A DNA stretch of 64,000 nt from Rhinolophus ferrumequinum (GCF_004115265.2 NC_046306.1:12351324-12415323), one strand, 5' to 3'. Shown: positions 37,447 through 49,535, counted from the first letter of the stretch. Numbers and translations are program-made. Notes: a model not told the origin generated them from the sequence alone.

Positions 37447-40400
37447 TCAGTTGCTTGTCATTCTCTTTCTCAGGCTTCTGCGTCTGGGTCTGTAGAAGAA
37501 AATTATTTTCACATATTATCTGGTGAAGTTTTGTTCTTAGAGACACAGTTTTTTATTTTCCATTACTTCCATCTTTAAAACGAGACCATGAAGAAGCTCT
37601 TCTGCCATAGGGAAAGCAGAACCTCAAATAACCCAGAGATAACAGAGAGTCGCACTTATGCTTCTGCTTCGATGATGGAGCCTTGAAAGATGTGGGGTTT
37701 CATTGCAAGGGCCAGTCTCTTGCGAAAGAAGTGTCTGCCTGCTTGCTAAAATGTACTGAGCTTGCATGGGGTATCTATTTTAATCTCCCTATTAATTTCC
37801 AGTCTTAAAGATGAGAAAGCTGATGCCTCGGGAGAGGTGGATTAACTTCTCCGAGGTCACTCAACTAAGAAGTAGTAGAGCCAGGGTTTGAGTCCAGGTA
37901 TCTGGCTCTGGGTCCATACGCCTTCCTCTGTATCTTGTCTCATATGCCAGGCATTGTGCTCAGCGCAGGGAACACAGCAGAGAACAAGCAGTTTAGAAGC
38001 TCACTGGTTGAGTCTTCTGCCTTGTGGGTCTTTGGGGACCTCATTTAGGCCTTACAACAATCTTGCAAGGTTGAAAAGAAGAGTCCCCAGTTTATGCATG
38101 AGAAAAAGAAAGACACAAATGGGGAATTGTCTTACTCAAGGTCATACAAAGACATAATTTCAAGACAGGATTAGAAACCAGATGTGTCATTAGCTCCCTA
38201 GTGACTGTTGTCTGCTCTGAGAGTGCTCTACAGTCAGCAGACTTGGGGTCCAGTCAGCAGACTTGGGGCTGGTGCCACCCCCCCCACTCCTGCAATGATT
38301 AACCAAAGCTTCCTTTGAATTGGAGGACCTCCAGAACCCAGGAACACTAGGGGTCAAGGAATGGTGTTTGGTGAGAGAAGGCAAGCAAAAATGGAACAAT
38401 TTCATTTTGGGATTTTGGTGACACTTGCAGCCCCAGATACAGTGGCCCAGGCCCCAAGATAAAGGTGGGACAGGGCAGGGTCTGTCGGTGGAGGGGCTTG
38501 TGGGTGTGTTCAGAGAGGCAGATTCAGAGATTCACAGAGTGGTACTGGGGGGAGAATGATTATGTATTTCAGCCGTGGAGGAAAGCTCTTAATCATGGCA
38601 TTTATGGAAATTATTCTTGGTAAAGAGAAGGAGAATGTTAGAGAGAAAAAGAGATCCATTGTAGTGGCTGGTAAGAGGCTCTTCTGTTGAGCTCCCACCA
38701 GCAGCTCCACGGTGAGGTGTGAATGTGAGAAGCCCCTTACCTTTTTTGCATTATATATTTGTTTAATGTACAGATTATCCCACAGAAAGCAGAACAGCAC
38801 TGAAGTCCTTCTGGGCAATCTTCCTGCATTGTACAGAACTGAGTACAATTTCCAGGCTCCGTTCTGCAGGGTGGAGGTTCCAAAATATACTCTGCAACAC
38901 AGCACAGAAAAGAGAAGGGCCTAGACAACAGGCTGGAGTACCAGAACTCCAAAAGCCCAAGGAACTGCCAGGAAACCGGCCACCCTGATCTCCCTGTGTG
39001 GTCACAGGGAGGCGGAATAAGATTTTGTCCTTCGCTGCTGCCTTGCCCTGAAGTTCTAAGCGAGGAAAACCAGGGCTTGGATGTTGGATCAAAGACAGAA
39101 TTCATCAGAACCATGCATCCATTGGTCATTCATCATCCTTGCAGATAAGATGCCAGGTCCACATAGACACTGGGTGTGTCCAGTTCAAGAGAATGAATGG
39201 TGTACACAGTGAGCAAGAGAGGGGTGTGTAGGCCCATTTGCACTAACTTGTTTTGTAGTCTCAAGCAAGTCGTAAAGCCTCTCCTACCATTATGGTTTAT
39301 CCTAGGGTCGACCTAACATGGGTTATTTGTGTTGAGGGAAGGTTTTGGGAAAGGATGAAGACCACACAGTATCCTCAAGGTACTGGTATCAGAATGCTGG
39401 AACTCAAATCACAAACGAGTTCCGGGGGTGATCTCTTTCATTGGAAGAAGGGTGAGTGTTTCAGGATGGGGTCAGCTTCTGGGATCAAAGATCAGCTTCT
39501 CCTTCTTCCCCGATCTCTACTGATCAGGAAGCGAGAACATCAGGATGCCCCCACTTTCTACTGTCAGAGAAGAATATACATCTTCATGCTGACATTCCAT
39601 TGCCACCAACCCCATAGTACTTAGGTCAATGCCAAGACCATCTCTACCAGGAGAGCCTGCCCCAGGCCTCCAAATCACAATCTTTTCTGTTCCTGATTCC
39701 AAAGCGTTAGTATGGGTCCCATTAGCGCCTTTATCCAAGCCCAGCCAGGTCTTACATTTTGTGCCCTGTGACTTGCCCTTTCTTTGGGGCAAATGTCACA
39801 TTCCATAAGCCCCTGTCGATTTACTGCTCTGCAGGTATTTGCAATTAGAAGGGGGTCTATAGGATATCTTGCTGATCTGAAGAGAATAAATGAATGAAGG
39901 TAGGGCTATAATTGTAACAACAAACGGCACCAGGGACGGGGTGAAAGAAACCAAGGCCCAAGCTGTTGACAACCTGGTAGAGCCCAGCACGCAGAGTTAC
40001 TCTGGACCTCCTAGTCATCCCATGGCTCACTGGGTTAGTGTAAGACTTTGAAATTCATCCCCACTTTGGACAACTTGGGTTCAACGAAACAGTGTAGGGA
40101 AGGAGTCCATGAGCCAGGGATCTCAGAAAGCTTGACCATCTCAAGTTTTGACTCCTCTTCTGGTATCTGGTCCCAATATCACTCATAGCACTTACCCATC
40201 TTTCCGAAAGTCTCTTTGTGCTTCTCCTTAAGTTTGAAGTCCTTGATTCTCCAATTAACTCTACCCTGGACACCCCCATTCTCTTGCAGCTTGCTTCGCC
40301 TCCCTCAGTCTTACAAACCTGCATGCCTTCTTTGAGACCCCCGAAAACAGGATCCTGCCTATCTCAGCACATTCGATACCACACATATTCCTGCTCTGAG

Positions 40401-41217
40401 CTCCCAATATTCTGAAGATGCTCTCCCCACAGAAGACTGCCGGCATGATGAATAACAGTTCAATGCCCATTTGGTATTGGTCAAGGTCAACCTCACTGTA
40501 GTCAGCGCTCCTGTTAGGTTGAGCTGGGTAATGGAGACTGCTGAGATGTATGACACGATGCTAGTCACAGGTAATTGCGCAGGTACCTCTGAGTTTTTAA
40601 AATATGAAATAAAATGCAAGACTTTTTTTCCTTCCTTCCCAAAACATCATCCAAGACCGAGCTTATGTAGGTGCCAGCTTGAGTTCTACCAACTTAATTT
40701 TGTTCTCTGTTTTAATGCTTGAAAAGTTGGCCCAAGCATCCATGAAGGAACCAGGGCAGCAAGAATCAGCTGGTTGATGAGGCTGATAACGTTTATGGTG
40801 GTTAATACTTATCGAGCACTTACCATGGTCCAGGAAGTGTGCTCCATGTCTGCATGCATTATCATCTCAGTTTCTCCTCCCAGCTATCCCAATATCATTA
40901 TATCCATTACAGGGATAAAATCTGAGCCCCAAACACTTTGCCCAAGATCAGTCAGTAGGCAACAGAGCAGGGATTCACATCTAGATCTTGCTGACAATAA
41001 AACTTGGACTTTTGACCATGATACTGTATTTTTCCATGAGGTATGCCCAGGCTCTCCGCCCTCAGTTCCTCTCATCTCTCATCTTTATAGATGCTTCTTC
41101 CCTCCCTTGGGCCCAGACCCAGCACCTACTCAGAATATATTCCTGGGGGCTTCCAGGCACCAGTTGGGGTGCTAGGCAAGTCAACAGCAGGTAGTGCAGA
41201 AACAGCACTGGCTTCAT
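37447..41217 (-). CDS. WFDC13: WFDC13, secreted WAP four-disulfide-core protein
   Basis: Minus-strand, three exons, 93 residues, the same length as human WFDC13. Exon 1 (41217-41130) encodes MKPVLFLHYLLLTCLAPQL..., a signal peptide ending in phase 1 at donor GTAGGT. Exon 2 (38891-38741) opens YILEPPPC and holds one WAP domain with all eight cysteines (C-6-C-3-C-5-C-5-CC-3-C-3-C). It closely matches the human TMQEDC...CGI-C region and ends in phase 2 at GTAAGG. Exon 3 (37489-37447) gives a basic tail (PRRRSLRKRMTSN) and a TGA. All joins keep frame. Small single-WAP proteins of this cluster are secreted and linked to innate defence or protease control in the male tract; the target is unknown. 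Intron 1 holds an MIR, and another lies in intron 2. Confidence 0.93.
37780..37925 (-). repeat. MIR SINE, antisense, in WFDC13 intron 2
   Basis: AAGATGAGAAAGCTGATGCC, CTTCTCCGAGGTCACTC, AGTAGAGCCAGGGTTTGAGT. Confidence 0.75.
38030..38190 (-). repeat. MIR SINE, antisense, in WFDC13 intron 2
   Basis: TTACAACAATCTTGCAAGG, TTACTCAAGGTCATACAAAG and AGGATTAGAAACCAGATG follow MIR antisense order. It lies just downstream of another MIR. Confidence 0.65.
38892..40790. other. WFDC13 intron 1, mostly unassigned
   Basis: No additional exon is convincing. Frames such as 39292-39624 are unrelated to the cluster proteins. Confidence 0.4.
40795..41045 (-). repeat. MIR SINE, antisense, close to WFDC13 exon 1
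   Basis: TTATCGAGCACTTACCATGG, ATTACAGGGATAAAATCTGA, TTTGCCCAAGATCAGTCAG, GAGCAGGGATTCACATCTAG. Confidence 0.85.
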
Positions 41218-41489
41218 GATGCTGGTGAGACTGGTGGTAACTCCTGGCTGAAGACTGCTGGGTTTGACCAGGCACGGCCTGGGGAGAAGAGCGGGAAGGA
41301 GGGAAAAGTGAAGGCATGCTGTGACTGGCTTTTCACTATGTATTCCAATCAGGAGGGCCTGGCAGAAATCCAAGCCCCTCCCAACCACACCCACTCCAGG
41401 GCCAAGCAGCGTTTTCAAATCTATACCCCTCTCATGCCCTTAATCTTGACCTCATTATATCTCTCATCCATCTAGGTTTTGTTAATGGT

Positions 41490-42187
41490 CTTTCACAAAA
41501 ATTCTATAATTTTTCCCATGTGGAGTTCTGGCACGTCTTTGTCATATTTATTCCAAGAGGCTTGAATTTTCAAATGAAATTGCAAATTATGTCATAACTC
41601 TTTAGTTATTTCTTTTCATTTGTTGTTAGTGTAGAGAGATAACTTTTGTATGTTGAACTGTAACTAGTTACCTTGCTAAGTTTCCCATTGTTTATTTTAA
41701 TTTCTCGGTGTGTGCTTTTCCAATGTTCTGTGTAGTCTATCATCATCTGCAAATAATAATTCGTATTTTTCCTCTTCAAACTTTATGCTGTTTTTAATGC
41801 TTCATTGTGCAGGCCAGGACCTGCATACATTATTGTATAGAAGTGGTGATGGTTTATAGTCTTGTCTGATACCTGATTTAAAATGAAAACTTCTTAAGTT
41901 TCTCCTTTTAAGAAAGTGTCTGCCTTAAGTGTCTCATAAACATCTTTTAGCACCAACCAGGTGAGCATGTGTTTCCCATGACAGAATGTGTTATCATGCT
42001 TTTGAATTTTGTAGAGGCTCATTCATGTTGTAGTATGTATCAGTACTTCATTTATTTTTATATCTGAATAGTATTCTTTTGTTGGCATATAACACAATTT
42101 GCTTATCCGTTGATTTGTTGATGGACGTTGGGTTGTTTCCACCCTTTGGTGATTGCAAATAGTGCAGTATGAACATTTGCATACAAG

Positions 42188-42225
<38 letters not shown>

Positions 42226-43215
42226 TACCTATTTTCAATTTTGAGTATATACCTAAGAGTGGAATTGATGGATCATATGTTTAACTTTATATAGTATAGT
42301 TAAACTTTATATGTTTAACTTTTTGAGGAAACTACAAACTGTTTTCACAATGGTTGAACCATCTAACATTTTTATCACTAATGCATGAGGGTTCCAATTT
42401 CTCCACATCCTTGCCAACACTTGTTATTTTCCTTTTTTTGGATTTTAGCCATCCATGTGAGTGTGAAGTGGTTGGTATCACATTGTGGTTTTGATTTGCA
42501 TTTCCTTAATAACTGATGATGTTGAGAATCTCCTTATATAATGGCTGACAATTTTTATATATTCTTTGGAAAAATATCTATTCAAGTCCCTTGCCATTTT
42601 GTAACTGGGTTGTTTGTGTTTTCCTTTTTGAATTGTAGGAGTTCTTTATATATTCTGGATATTAGACCCTTTTCAAATATATGATTTTAAAATATTTTCT
42701 TCCACTTTGTAAATTGTCTTTTCACTTTTTAAATAAAGTCATTTGAGGCACAAATGATTTTTAAATTTGTTGAAGTCCAATTTATCTATTTTTCCTTTTG
42801 TTGCTGTGTTTTTGTGTCATTTCTAAGAATCCATTGTCTAATCCAAAGTCATGGTGATTTACCTCTATATTTTCTTTTAAGAATTTTATAGCCCACATTT
42901 AAGCTGTAGATCAACTTTGAATTAGTTTTGTATATGGTGAGAGTTAGAGGTCTAATTTCATTCATTTGTATGTGAATACTCAGTGTCCCAGTACCATTTG
43001 TTGAAGTGACGATTCTTGGTCTTGGCAGCCTTTTTAAAAATCAGTTGGCCATAGATGTATCAGTCTATTCTCAGCCTCTCAGTTCTACTCCATTGATCTA
43101 TACGTCTATCCTTATGCCAGTACCACACTTTTTGGTAGTTGAGAAAAATATGTATCCTCTTCTTCTTGAGTGGAGTGTTCTATATATGTCTTTTAGATCT
43201 GTTTGATGTAAGCAG
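41490..43215 (-). mobile_element. LINE-1 ORF2/3' region fragments, antisense
   Basis: Continuous antisense L1 text. About 41490-41960 is from inner ORF2 (AGTCTTGTCTGATACCTGAT). About 41985-42240 is 3' UTR (GTTGATGGACGTTGGGTTG) containing a (TG)n tract. About 42240-43215 runs from the 3' region back into ORF2 (TTTGATTTGCATTTCCTTAA, ATTAGACCCTTTTCAAATAT). The break at about 41980 suggests two copies or a rearranged one. Confidence 0.8.
42190..42223. repeat. (TG)n microsatellite
   Basis: Uninterrupted GT run inside the L1 3' region. Confidence 0.95.
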
Positions 43216-43219
43216 CGCT

Positions 43220-44085
43220 TTGTGGAATCCAAAACTTCTTAATGCAGAACCTAACATTGCAGGGATAAGAAGCACAAATTTCTGGGGGTGATGTGGAATA
43301 TGGCTATTTATAGTTCCTTGGTTCTGGACTCATGTATTCTGTCTATTGGTGACATTGAAGCATACAATGGCCTTTGGTTCAAGGTATATTTCCCAACCAG
43401 AAGGTGAATGCTCCATCTTTGCAGGGTGTCATCTCCAAACTGGCAATTTATATGCTTCTTCAGGTCAATCCACAACTGTGTCACTAATTCTGGGTGATAT
43501 AGTATAGGATATAACCACGGGATCTTGGGATTATGGACCTGTTACCGCACCTCTTCTGATGTAAAACTTGTCAACTGGCCTGAAGCAATAGTTCATGGAA
43601 TCCCATGTCAGTACATCAGACACTCTTTTAGCCATCACATAGTGGTGTTGGCTGAGGCACGACCGACAGAAAAGCCAAATCATGATACCAGAATATGTGT
43701 CTATCTCAGTCAAGATGAGTCACTCCCTTTCCTACGAGTAGGAATGGGCCTGATATAATAAACTTGCCTCAAGGGGCTGATTCACATCCTGAGGACTGGT
43801 GCTGTATCAAGGGCTCAGCCTTGGTCTGTCCTGTTGCTAGGTTGTACATTCAGCAAAGCAGTAGCTACATCCGCTTTGGTGGAGGTAAGCTCGTGCTGAT
43901 GAGCCTATGCATAGCCTACATGTCTGCCATTATGGCTATTCTACTCATGGATCCATTGTGAAAACATTGGTGTGGCTGCAGGCAGAGTCTGGTCTACACT
44001 AACTGGCCAAGACATCCAGTATACCCAGGTGTATCCCCTGAGTTTTAAGATACTGTGTGCCCCCATTCTTTCCATGTCCTCCTAT
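43220..44085 (-). mobile_element. ERV pol (integrase region) fossil, antisense
   Basis: The minus strand shows pieces of an endogenous-retrovirus integrase, including a core with an HGIPWTIAS-like context followed by an HFTSEEV-type segment (about 43600-43560) and a YHPEL segment (about 43490). Probably ERVL-like. Old, broken at many points. No LTRs adjoin it. Confidence 0.65.
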
Positions 44086-44177
44086 AGTGTCTCTCTCTGA
44101 TATATTGATTATTAATTAATTATACAATATATAATATATGTTATTATATTGATTGTATATGTAGTAATTGAATATGT

Positions 44178-44282
44178 AGTAATAAAGCTGGAAAACACAT
44201 ACATGTGTAATACATATTTTCCAGCTTTATTAAGATATAATTAATATATTTCAATTGTATCTTAATAAAGCTGGAAAAATAC
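44178..44282. repeat. Alternating inverted repeats, AT-rich
   Basis: The unit AATAAAGCTGGAAAA occurs three times in alternating orientation (about 44180-44194, inverted 44217-44231, direct 44265-44279), so two overlapping hairpins can form. Confidence 0.85.
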
Positions 44283-44324
44283 ATATGTGTTTTATATGAC
44301 ATATAATATATTTAATATATATCA

Positions 44325-44831
44325 AGTTTTTCATCTTTATTAAGATATAATTGACATATAACATTGTGTAAGTTTAAGGTGTATAACATGTTAATTTGAT
44401 ACATTTATATAATGCAAATGATTACTAACAAGGTGCTTTCTAATACCTCCATCAAATCACATTATTATTATTTTTTTATGGTGAGAATATTTAAGATCTA
44501 CTCTCTTGGCAACTTTCAAGTATATAATGAAGTATTATTAGTTATAATCATTATGCTGTACATTAGATCCTTAGATTCTATTCATCTTATAACTAAAACT
44601 TTGTACCCTTTGCCCTACATCTCCCTTTCCCCCCCAAACAACACCCCTGGGTAATCACCACTCTCCTCTCTGTTTCTATGAGTTCAGATATTTAGATTTT
44701 ACATATAAGTGATATATTATGGTATTTGTTTTTTGTTTTTGTGTCTGACTATTTCACTTATCAAATGCCCCAAGTTTCATCCAAGTTGTTGCAAACGGCA
44801 GGATTCCTTCTTTTTCATGGCTCGGTAATAT

Positions 44832-44883
<52 letters not shown>

Positions 44884-44960
44884 CACTTCTTTATTCATTC
44901 ATCCGATAATGGACTTAGGTTGTTTCCATAGTTATACAAATAATGTGTTTTGTTTTAATT
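44325..44960 (-). mobile_element. LINE-1 3' UTR, antisense, with (GT)n
   Basis: Antisense L1 3' phrases (TTATTAAGATATAATTGACA, AAGGTGTATAACATG, TTACATATAAGTGATA) and a GT run at 44834-44880. Ends where the WFDC10 inverted-repeat arm begins. Confidence 0.8.
44834..44880. repeat. (GT)n microsatellite
   Basis: Pure GT run inside the antisense L1 3' UTR. Confidence 0.95.
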
Positions 44961-44963
44961 CTG

Positions 44964-45522
44964 TAAATTATTTTGTAATTAGAATGTAGAAAATATCACA
45001 TCTTTAGGAACAAAAATCTGTTTGTAAAAGGCAAGGATTAGTTATGCAAGAGGAGGAGCCATCTCTGCAGAAGCCCAGGGCCCACAGAGAACAGGCCACC
45101 GAAGGAGCAGGCACAGGGGAGGGAACAAGGTCTCTTTGCCCTGCCCGGGAAAAGCCCAGGATAACCAGTCCTTTCTTGCCTTCTCTCCTCATACCAGCTC
45201 TCCAGAGAAGTCTGTGCCAGACTTAAAGCTCACTGCTCTGGCCAGAGTCATGCCAACCCGGGCGCTGCTGCCCATCTGCTTCTCTGTGTGCTGCTGCTGC
45301 AGGCCCAGGGAGGGCCCCGCAATCGGAAGAAAATTCAGAGTAGGTAATGGGCTGGGGGCAGCGATGGGGAGGAGGGAGGAGGGCTGTATCCAGCTCAGGA
45401 GGACCTGGGGTTGGCACCTTTCAGCACATCCTGCTCTGACCACGGCCCTGTGAAGACTCTGGGCTCTCCCAAACCATGGCCCTCCTGCCCTTTTACCGGC
45501 CCTGCAACTAGTGATGGGGTGG
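44964..45522 (+). repeat. Left arm of an inverted duplication carrying WFDC10 exon 1
   Basis: About 560 bases closely match the complement of 50416-50996, including promoter, exon 1 and the start of intron 1. By eye the identity is well above 90 percent. The left arm lacks a ~24-base piece present at about 50785-50810. Spacer about 4.9 kb. Confidence 0.92.
45250..45339 (+). pseudogene. WFDC10B: WFDC10 duplicate (10B position), exon 1 only
   Basis: Starts MPTRALLPI exactly like the intact WFDC10 at 50689. However, one C is missing in the CCCATC-TGCTTC stretch (about 45276), so the signal peptide shifts frame and reads cysteine/arginine-rich nonsense. The exon is 90 rather than 91 bases and still ends at donor GTAGGT. 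No WAP exon follows: the homology ends at 45522 and LINE-1 fragments occupy 45580-46840. The position and plus orientation fit human WFDC10B. Taken as a dead gene; an assembly error in the one base cannot be excluded, but the missing second exon argues for loss. Confidence 0.85.
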
Positions 45523-45579
45523 TCACCTCCTCCCATGACCACATTAAGATTACAACTAAATTATAGATCAACTTGGAGA

Positions 45580-46835
45580 ACTATGTGAAGACCAGCTGAA
45601 CAGAAATCCATTGTTGATGGGGATGAATGTAAAATGGTACAGCTGCTATGGAAAATGGTATGGTGGCTCCTTAAAAGATTAAAAATACGTTTTACCATAA
45701 GATCCAGCAGTACTACTTCTGGGTGTATACCCAGAGAATTTAAAGCAGGATAACTAAACAAAATAATCGTACACCCACGTTCATAGCATCATTATTCTCA
45801 ATACCTGAAACATGGAAGCAACCCCAGTGTCCACTGACAGATGAATGGATAAGCAAAATATAATACATACATACAGTGGAATATTATGCAGCCTTAAAAA
45901 GGAAGTAAAATCTGCAATATGCTACAACATGGATGAACCTTAAGGAATTAAGCCTAATGAAATAAGCTTGTCACAAAAAGACAAGTAATATGTGGTTCCA
46001 CTTTCATGAGATACTTAAGAGTAGTGAAAATCCTAGAGACAGAAAGTAGAATGGTGGTTGCCAGGAGCTGAGGGAATGGGGAAATGGAGAGTTATTTTTC
46101 AGTAGGCACAAAGTTTCAGTTTTATGAGATGAAGAGTTATGGAGATGAATGGTGGTTGTTGCACATTATGAATGCATTTAACACCATTGAACTGTAGGCT
46201 TAAAATGATGAAGATGTAAATGCCTACCAACTTAACATCGACTGCCAGAGATATAGATGGATAGATCTAAAACTTATGGTAACCATAAACCACAACCATA
46301 CAAAAACATACACATAAAATGAAGAGAAAGGAATTCATTCAAAACACTACAGAAAACCAACAAATCAAAGGGAAAGAGGTCAGGAGAAAAAGAAAAACAG
46401 AGAAGAACAATAAAAACAACTAAAAACAATTAACAAAATGGCAATAAGCACATACCTGTCAATAATGACCCTAAATGTAAATAGACTAAATGTTCCAATC
46501 AAAAGACATAAGGTGGCAAAATGGATTTAAAAAAAACACAACAGAAAACATGACCCATCAATATGCTACTTACAAGAGACTCACTTCAGATCGAAAGACA
46601 CATACAGACTGAAAGTGAAGGGATGGAGAAAGATATTCCTTGCAAATAGAAATGAAAAGATGATTACTGTAATTAGTGGGGTGATCACATTGTTAGGTGA
46701 AAATGGCAAATTACTATACTGTACACCTGAAACTAATATAACCAATATAAGATCGTATACCAACTATACATACTTAAATTTAAAAAATGATTAAAATGGT
46801 AAATTTTGTTATGCGTATTTTACCACAATAAAAAA
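45580..46835 (+). mobile_element. LINE-1 fragments, sense, rearranged
   Basis: About 45580-46240 is L1 3' UTR (ACCATAAGATCCAGCAGTAC, TGTATACCCAGAGAATT, AGTGTCCACTGACAGATGAA). About 46240-46650 is the ORF1-ORF2 junction and endonuclease start (ILTLNVNRLN..., then YLQETHF). About 46660-46835 is a 3' UTR end again (TACTGTACACCTGAAACTAA). Either two copies or one internally deleted one. Confidence 0.85.
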
Positions 46836-46862
46836 ATAGAGGAAAGTCCTGTGACTATTTTT

Positions 46863-46894
46863 AAATTTAACATTTAAATTTAAATGTTAAATTT
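46863..46894. repeat. Perfect 32-base palindrome
   Basis: The sequence from AAATTTAACATTTAAA to its exact complement reads the same on both strands with no spacer. Composed of A/T except for one C and one G. Confidence 0.97.
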
Positions 46895-47049
46895 CCCCAT
46901 AGTCTTAAAGATATATTGGAACTTCCTAGATTAACAGATTGCTCTGCCAATTGATCATTAGTTGTTAAACGTCTTGGTGGGTCCAGTTTTTCCCTATTCT
47001 AAGGAATTATTTATCTATTATTAGTTACATTATTATAATTAACTCCTTG

Positions 47050-47700
47050 AACATATCTTTATTCCTTGGAAAAGCCAACACAAGCAGAAATGGAAATACA
47101 CATGATTCAATCTGTGCATAAATATTGCCAATTCTCTCTTCATAATGTTTGGGTTATGCTTGCAACGTGTCTCCTGCCCCAGACCACTGGATCCCAGGAA
47201 ATTTCACCAATATGGCAACTCCTGGACGATTATAGGTGTATCTCCCACACTCTGGCATGCACATGGTAAAGCACGAGTATATCTGCTATTTTTGTTCCCT
47301 ACAGCCAGCTAACGTAACGTTATCAGTGTCACGGACCAGCATGATGTTCTGAGGGATATCAAGTGATCAAAGTCTCCACAGAGACAAGGAGATAACTTAG
47401 TCTTGAGGTAAGACAGTGAAGTTACATGGCTGAGCTGATATATGCAAGAAGCTACTTCTGATTAACTTCATCAACACGAATGGGAAGAAAGAATTTGAAA
47501 GGAGCAAGTCTGAAGCATGAGAACAGAACAAATAATGCAAAAGTCATGGCAACCAAGAGACTAAGTGTTTGGTCACAAGCAGACCAGCCCTGACTGAGAT
47601 TCTCTGCAGGCTGAGACACAATATTGTGGAGAACCATATCAAGGCAAAATTTGCATTTGCTTCTTACTCTGCTTCCATGGTTCAAGGTCTTCCAGGGGTC
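47050..47700 (-). mobile_element. Possible ERV pol fossil, antisense
   Basis: The stretch with TCACGGACCAGCATGATGTT and the following TGAGGGATATCAAGTGATC (47330-47372) resembles the reverse-transcriptase region of old class III ERVs read backwards. Boundaries uncertain, old and broken. Confidence 0.4.
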
Positions 47701-49370
47701 TCCACTCCTCTACCTAATATGGAGGCACATGGTTTTCCCATTAAAGACAGAACATGCAGTGATGTCCAGGCAAGCATTCCTCCTGGCCATAGCACCCTAG
47801 GGGTAGCCTCTGAGTTCCGTGGGGCAGGGTAGAATATCCAGAGGGCTCTCTGGATAACAGGTCAGGGCACCAGTTATCACCGGGGAAAAGAACAACTGTT
47901 TCCAGTATAAGTCATGGTCCATGGTGCTTATGCCAGGGGCAAGGATTAGGTCAGCCTGGCACCATAGTGTACCCACATGGTAGGGAGCACGGGACGTGGA
48001 CATGGAAGGTCATTCCCTATGTGGGCCCTGGCAGGTAACTCTGCCTGTCTTAAGTCTCCCCGAGGGTGTCTGGGGCATGGCCAAGCACGGGGAAGATGCT
48101 TGGAGTGAGGCCAGGTGAGGCTGCACCCTTATAAGAGCTCCTGAAAAGCATCCCTTCTGTCCATCTCGGACCCCCTCTCGTCCATCTCGGATGATGTCTA
48201 TGCGGGTGGTTGGTCATGCTCTTTCCTAAGGTTCCTTGTGCAAGGGCAGCTTGTAGGGGACATAAGGAAGATCCTCTGACACCAGGAGCCCTGATGCTCC
48301 TGAGGTGGGTGGGAGGCTCTGGCTCGATGGAGGCAGGTTTCCTCCTCGGACGTGTCCTTCACTGATGCCCAGCAGGAAGTCTGCACTGGAGTGTAGCCCT
48401 GCACACACGACTCCAGCATGGCCTGCCTGCCTGAGTTCTGCACACTTGACTCCATGTCCCGATGGGCCGCACATGACTCCGTCCCTGGATCTCGCCCCAG
48501 GACCATTTCAGAGGAGCTGTGATCACACGGATGGGGAGCCTGTACCCAGTGATCGAGTCTCGCCGACTCACCCTGAGCCCACGGGCGAGACCCACAGCCA
48601 CCTCAGCCAACTCATCCTCAGCAGCGTCACCTCGAACCCCTGTTCCCCCACCTGTGGCTTCCCCCTGAATTAAAAAAGAAGAGAGAGACTGAGGCCATAG
48701 GAGAGGGGTTAGGAAAGGTGGGGACCACTCAGTTAAGGGCAGGCAGAGGCGTTGCAGGCGCTGGCACCCCGTTGCAGGCCTCAGGGTAAGAGCGGCCATC
48801 TGGGTGGAGGATGGACTGGGGAAGTGTGGGGTGAGCATAGGCACTCACTTCCACGCCTATGGGCTCCACGTAATGCGAAGGAAGCGAGCCCCAGGCCGTG
48901 CAGAGGGCGCGCCTTCCTGCAGCCACACCACGGATGGCCTCTCCCTCCCTTTGGCCTTGGGCCTGTCTCTTAGCTTCTCTGGGATTCACTTTCTTCATTG
49001 TAAAGACAGACTTATCTGAACTTCACAAGGAGAATGGGGAGAAAGGGACAGGGGCAGGTCCTTGGGGACCGCCTACTCTTGCCCCAGGTTGACTTGGCCC
49101 TTCTGACTGCAGGGTGAGGAGTGTTCTCTTTAGAGAGGCTACACAGGAGCAGTTTCCCCCTGGGCGTACTGGTTCAGGGAGCAGAGCAAGGGGCGGAGCC
49201 TTGGGGGCCTGGCAGGGGAGCCTGGGCCAGAGGGAGAGAAAGTAGAGACACGTGACAAGGGTTGAAGGATCAGGCACTGGGCCCAGAAAGGCGGGGGCGC
49301 TCTGGGGTCTGCCCTGGGTTCTTCATGATCACAAGCACTGAGAAGAATCGAGGCAGGTCTCTGGACATTT
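47701..49370. other. GC-richer intergenic stretch where WFDC11 would be expected
   Basis: No CC...C-G-N-C WAP signature is found on the plus strand. Overlapping frames up to 161 codons (48359-48844 minus) reflect GC content. A 12-base repeat GTCCATCTCGGA occurs twice at about 48158 and 48180, preceded by CTTATAAGAG at 48128. Confidence 0.4.
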
Positions 49371-49377
49371 GTTGTGG

Positions 49378-49383
49378 TTTATT
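49378..49383 (-). terminator. Poly(A) signal of WFDC10
   Basis: AATAAA on the minus strand, about 155 bases after the WFDC10 stop. Confidence 0.75.
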
Positions 49384-49535
49384 TGACAGGAACGCGTAGC
49401 TCAGACAGTGGGGAGGGTGGCATTGCTGTTGGTGGCCCTGTGCCCGGGACTTGAGGTCCTTGTGCTTTGGTGGCAGGCGCAGTCTTAAACAGAGGGTTGC
49501 GGGAGCAGGATGCACAGCCCAGGCCCCTCTGCCAC

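Noticed and set aside
47569-47832. 87-codon plus-strand frame as candidate WFDC11
   Set aside because: It has too few cysteines, no CC...CGN-C pattern and no signal peptide.
48359-48844. 161-codon minus-strand frame
   Set aside because: Several overlapping frames on both strands occur here because of GC content. There is no domain, signal peptide or splice logic.
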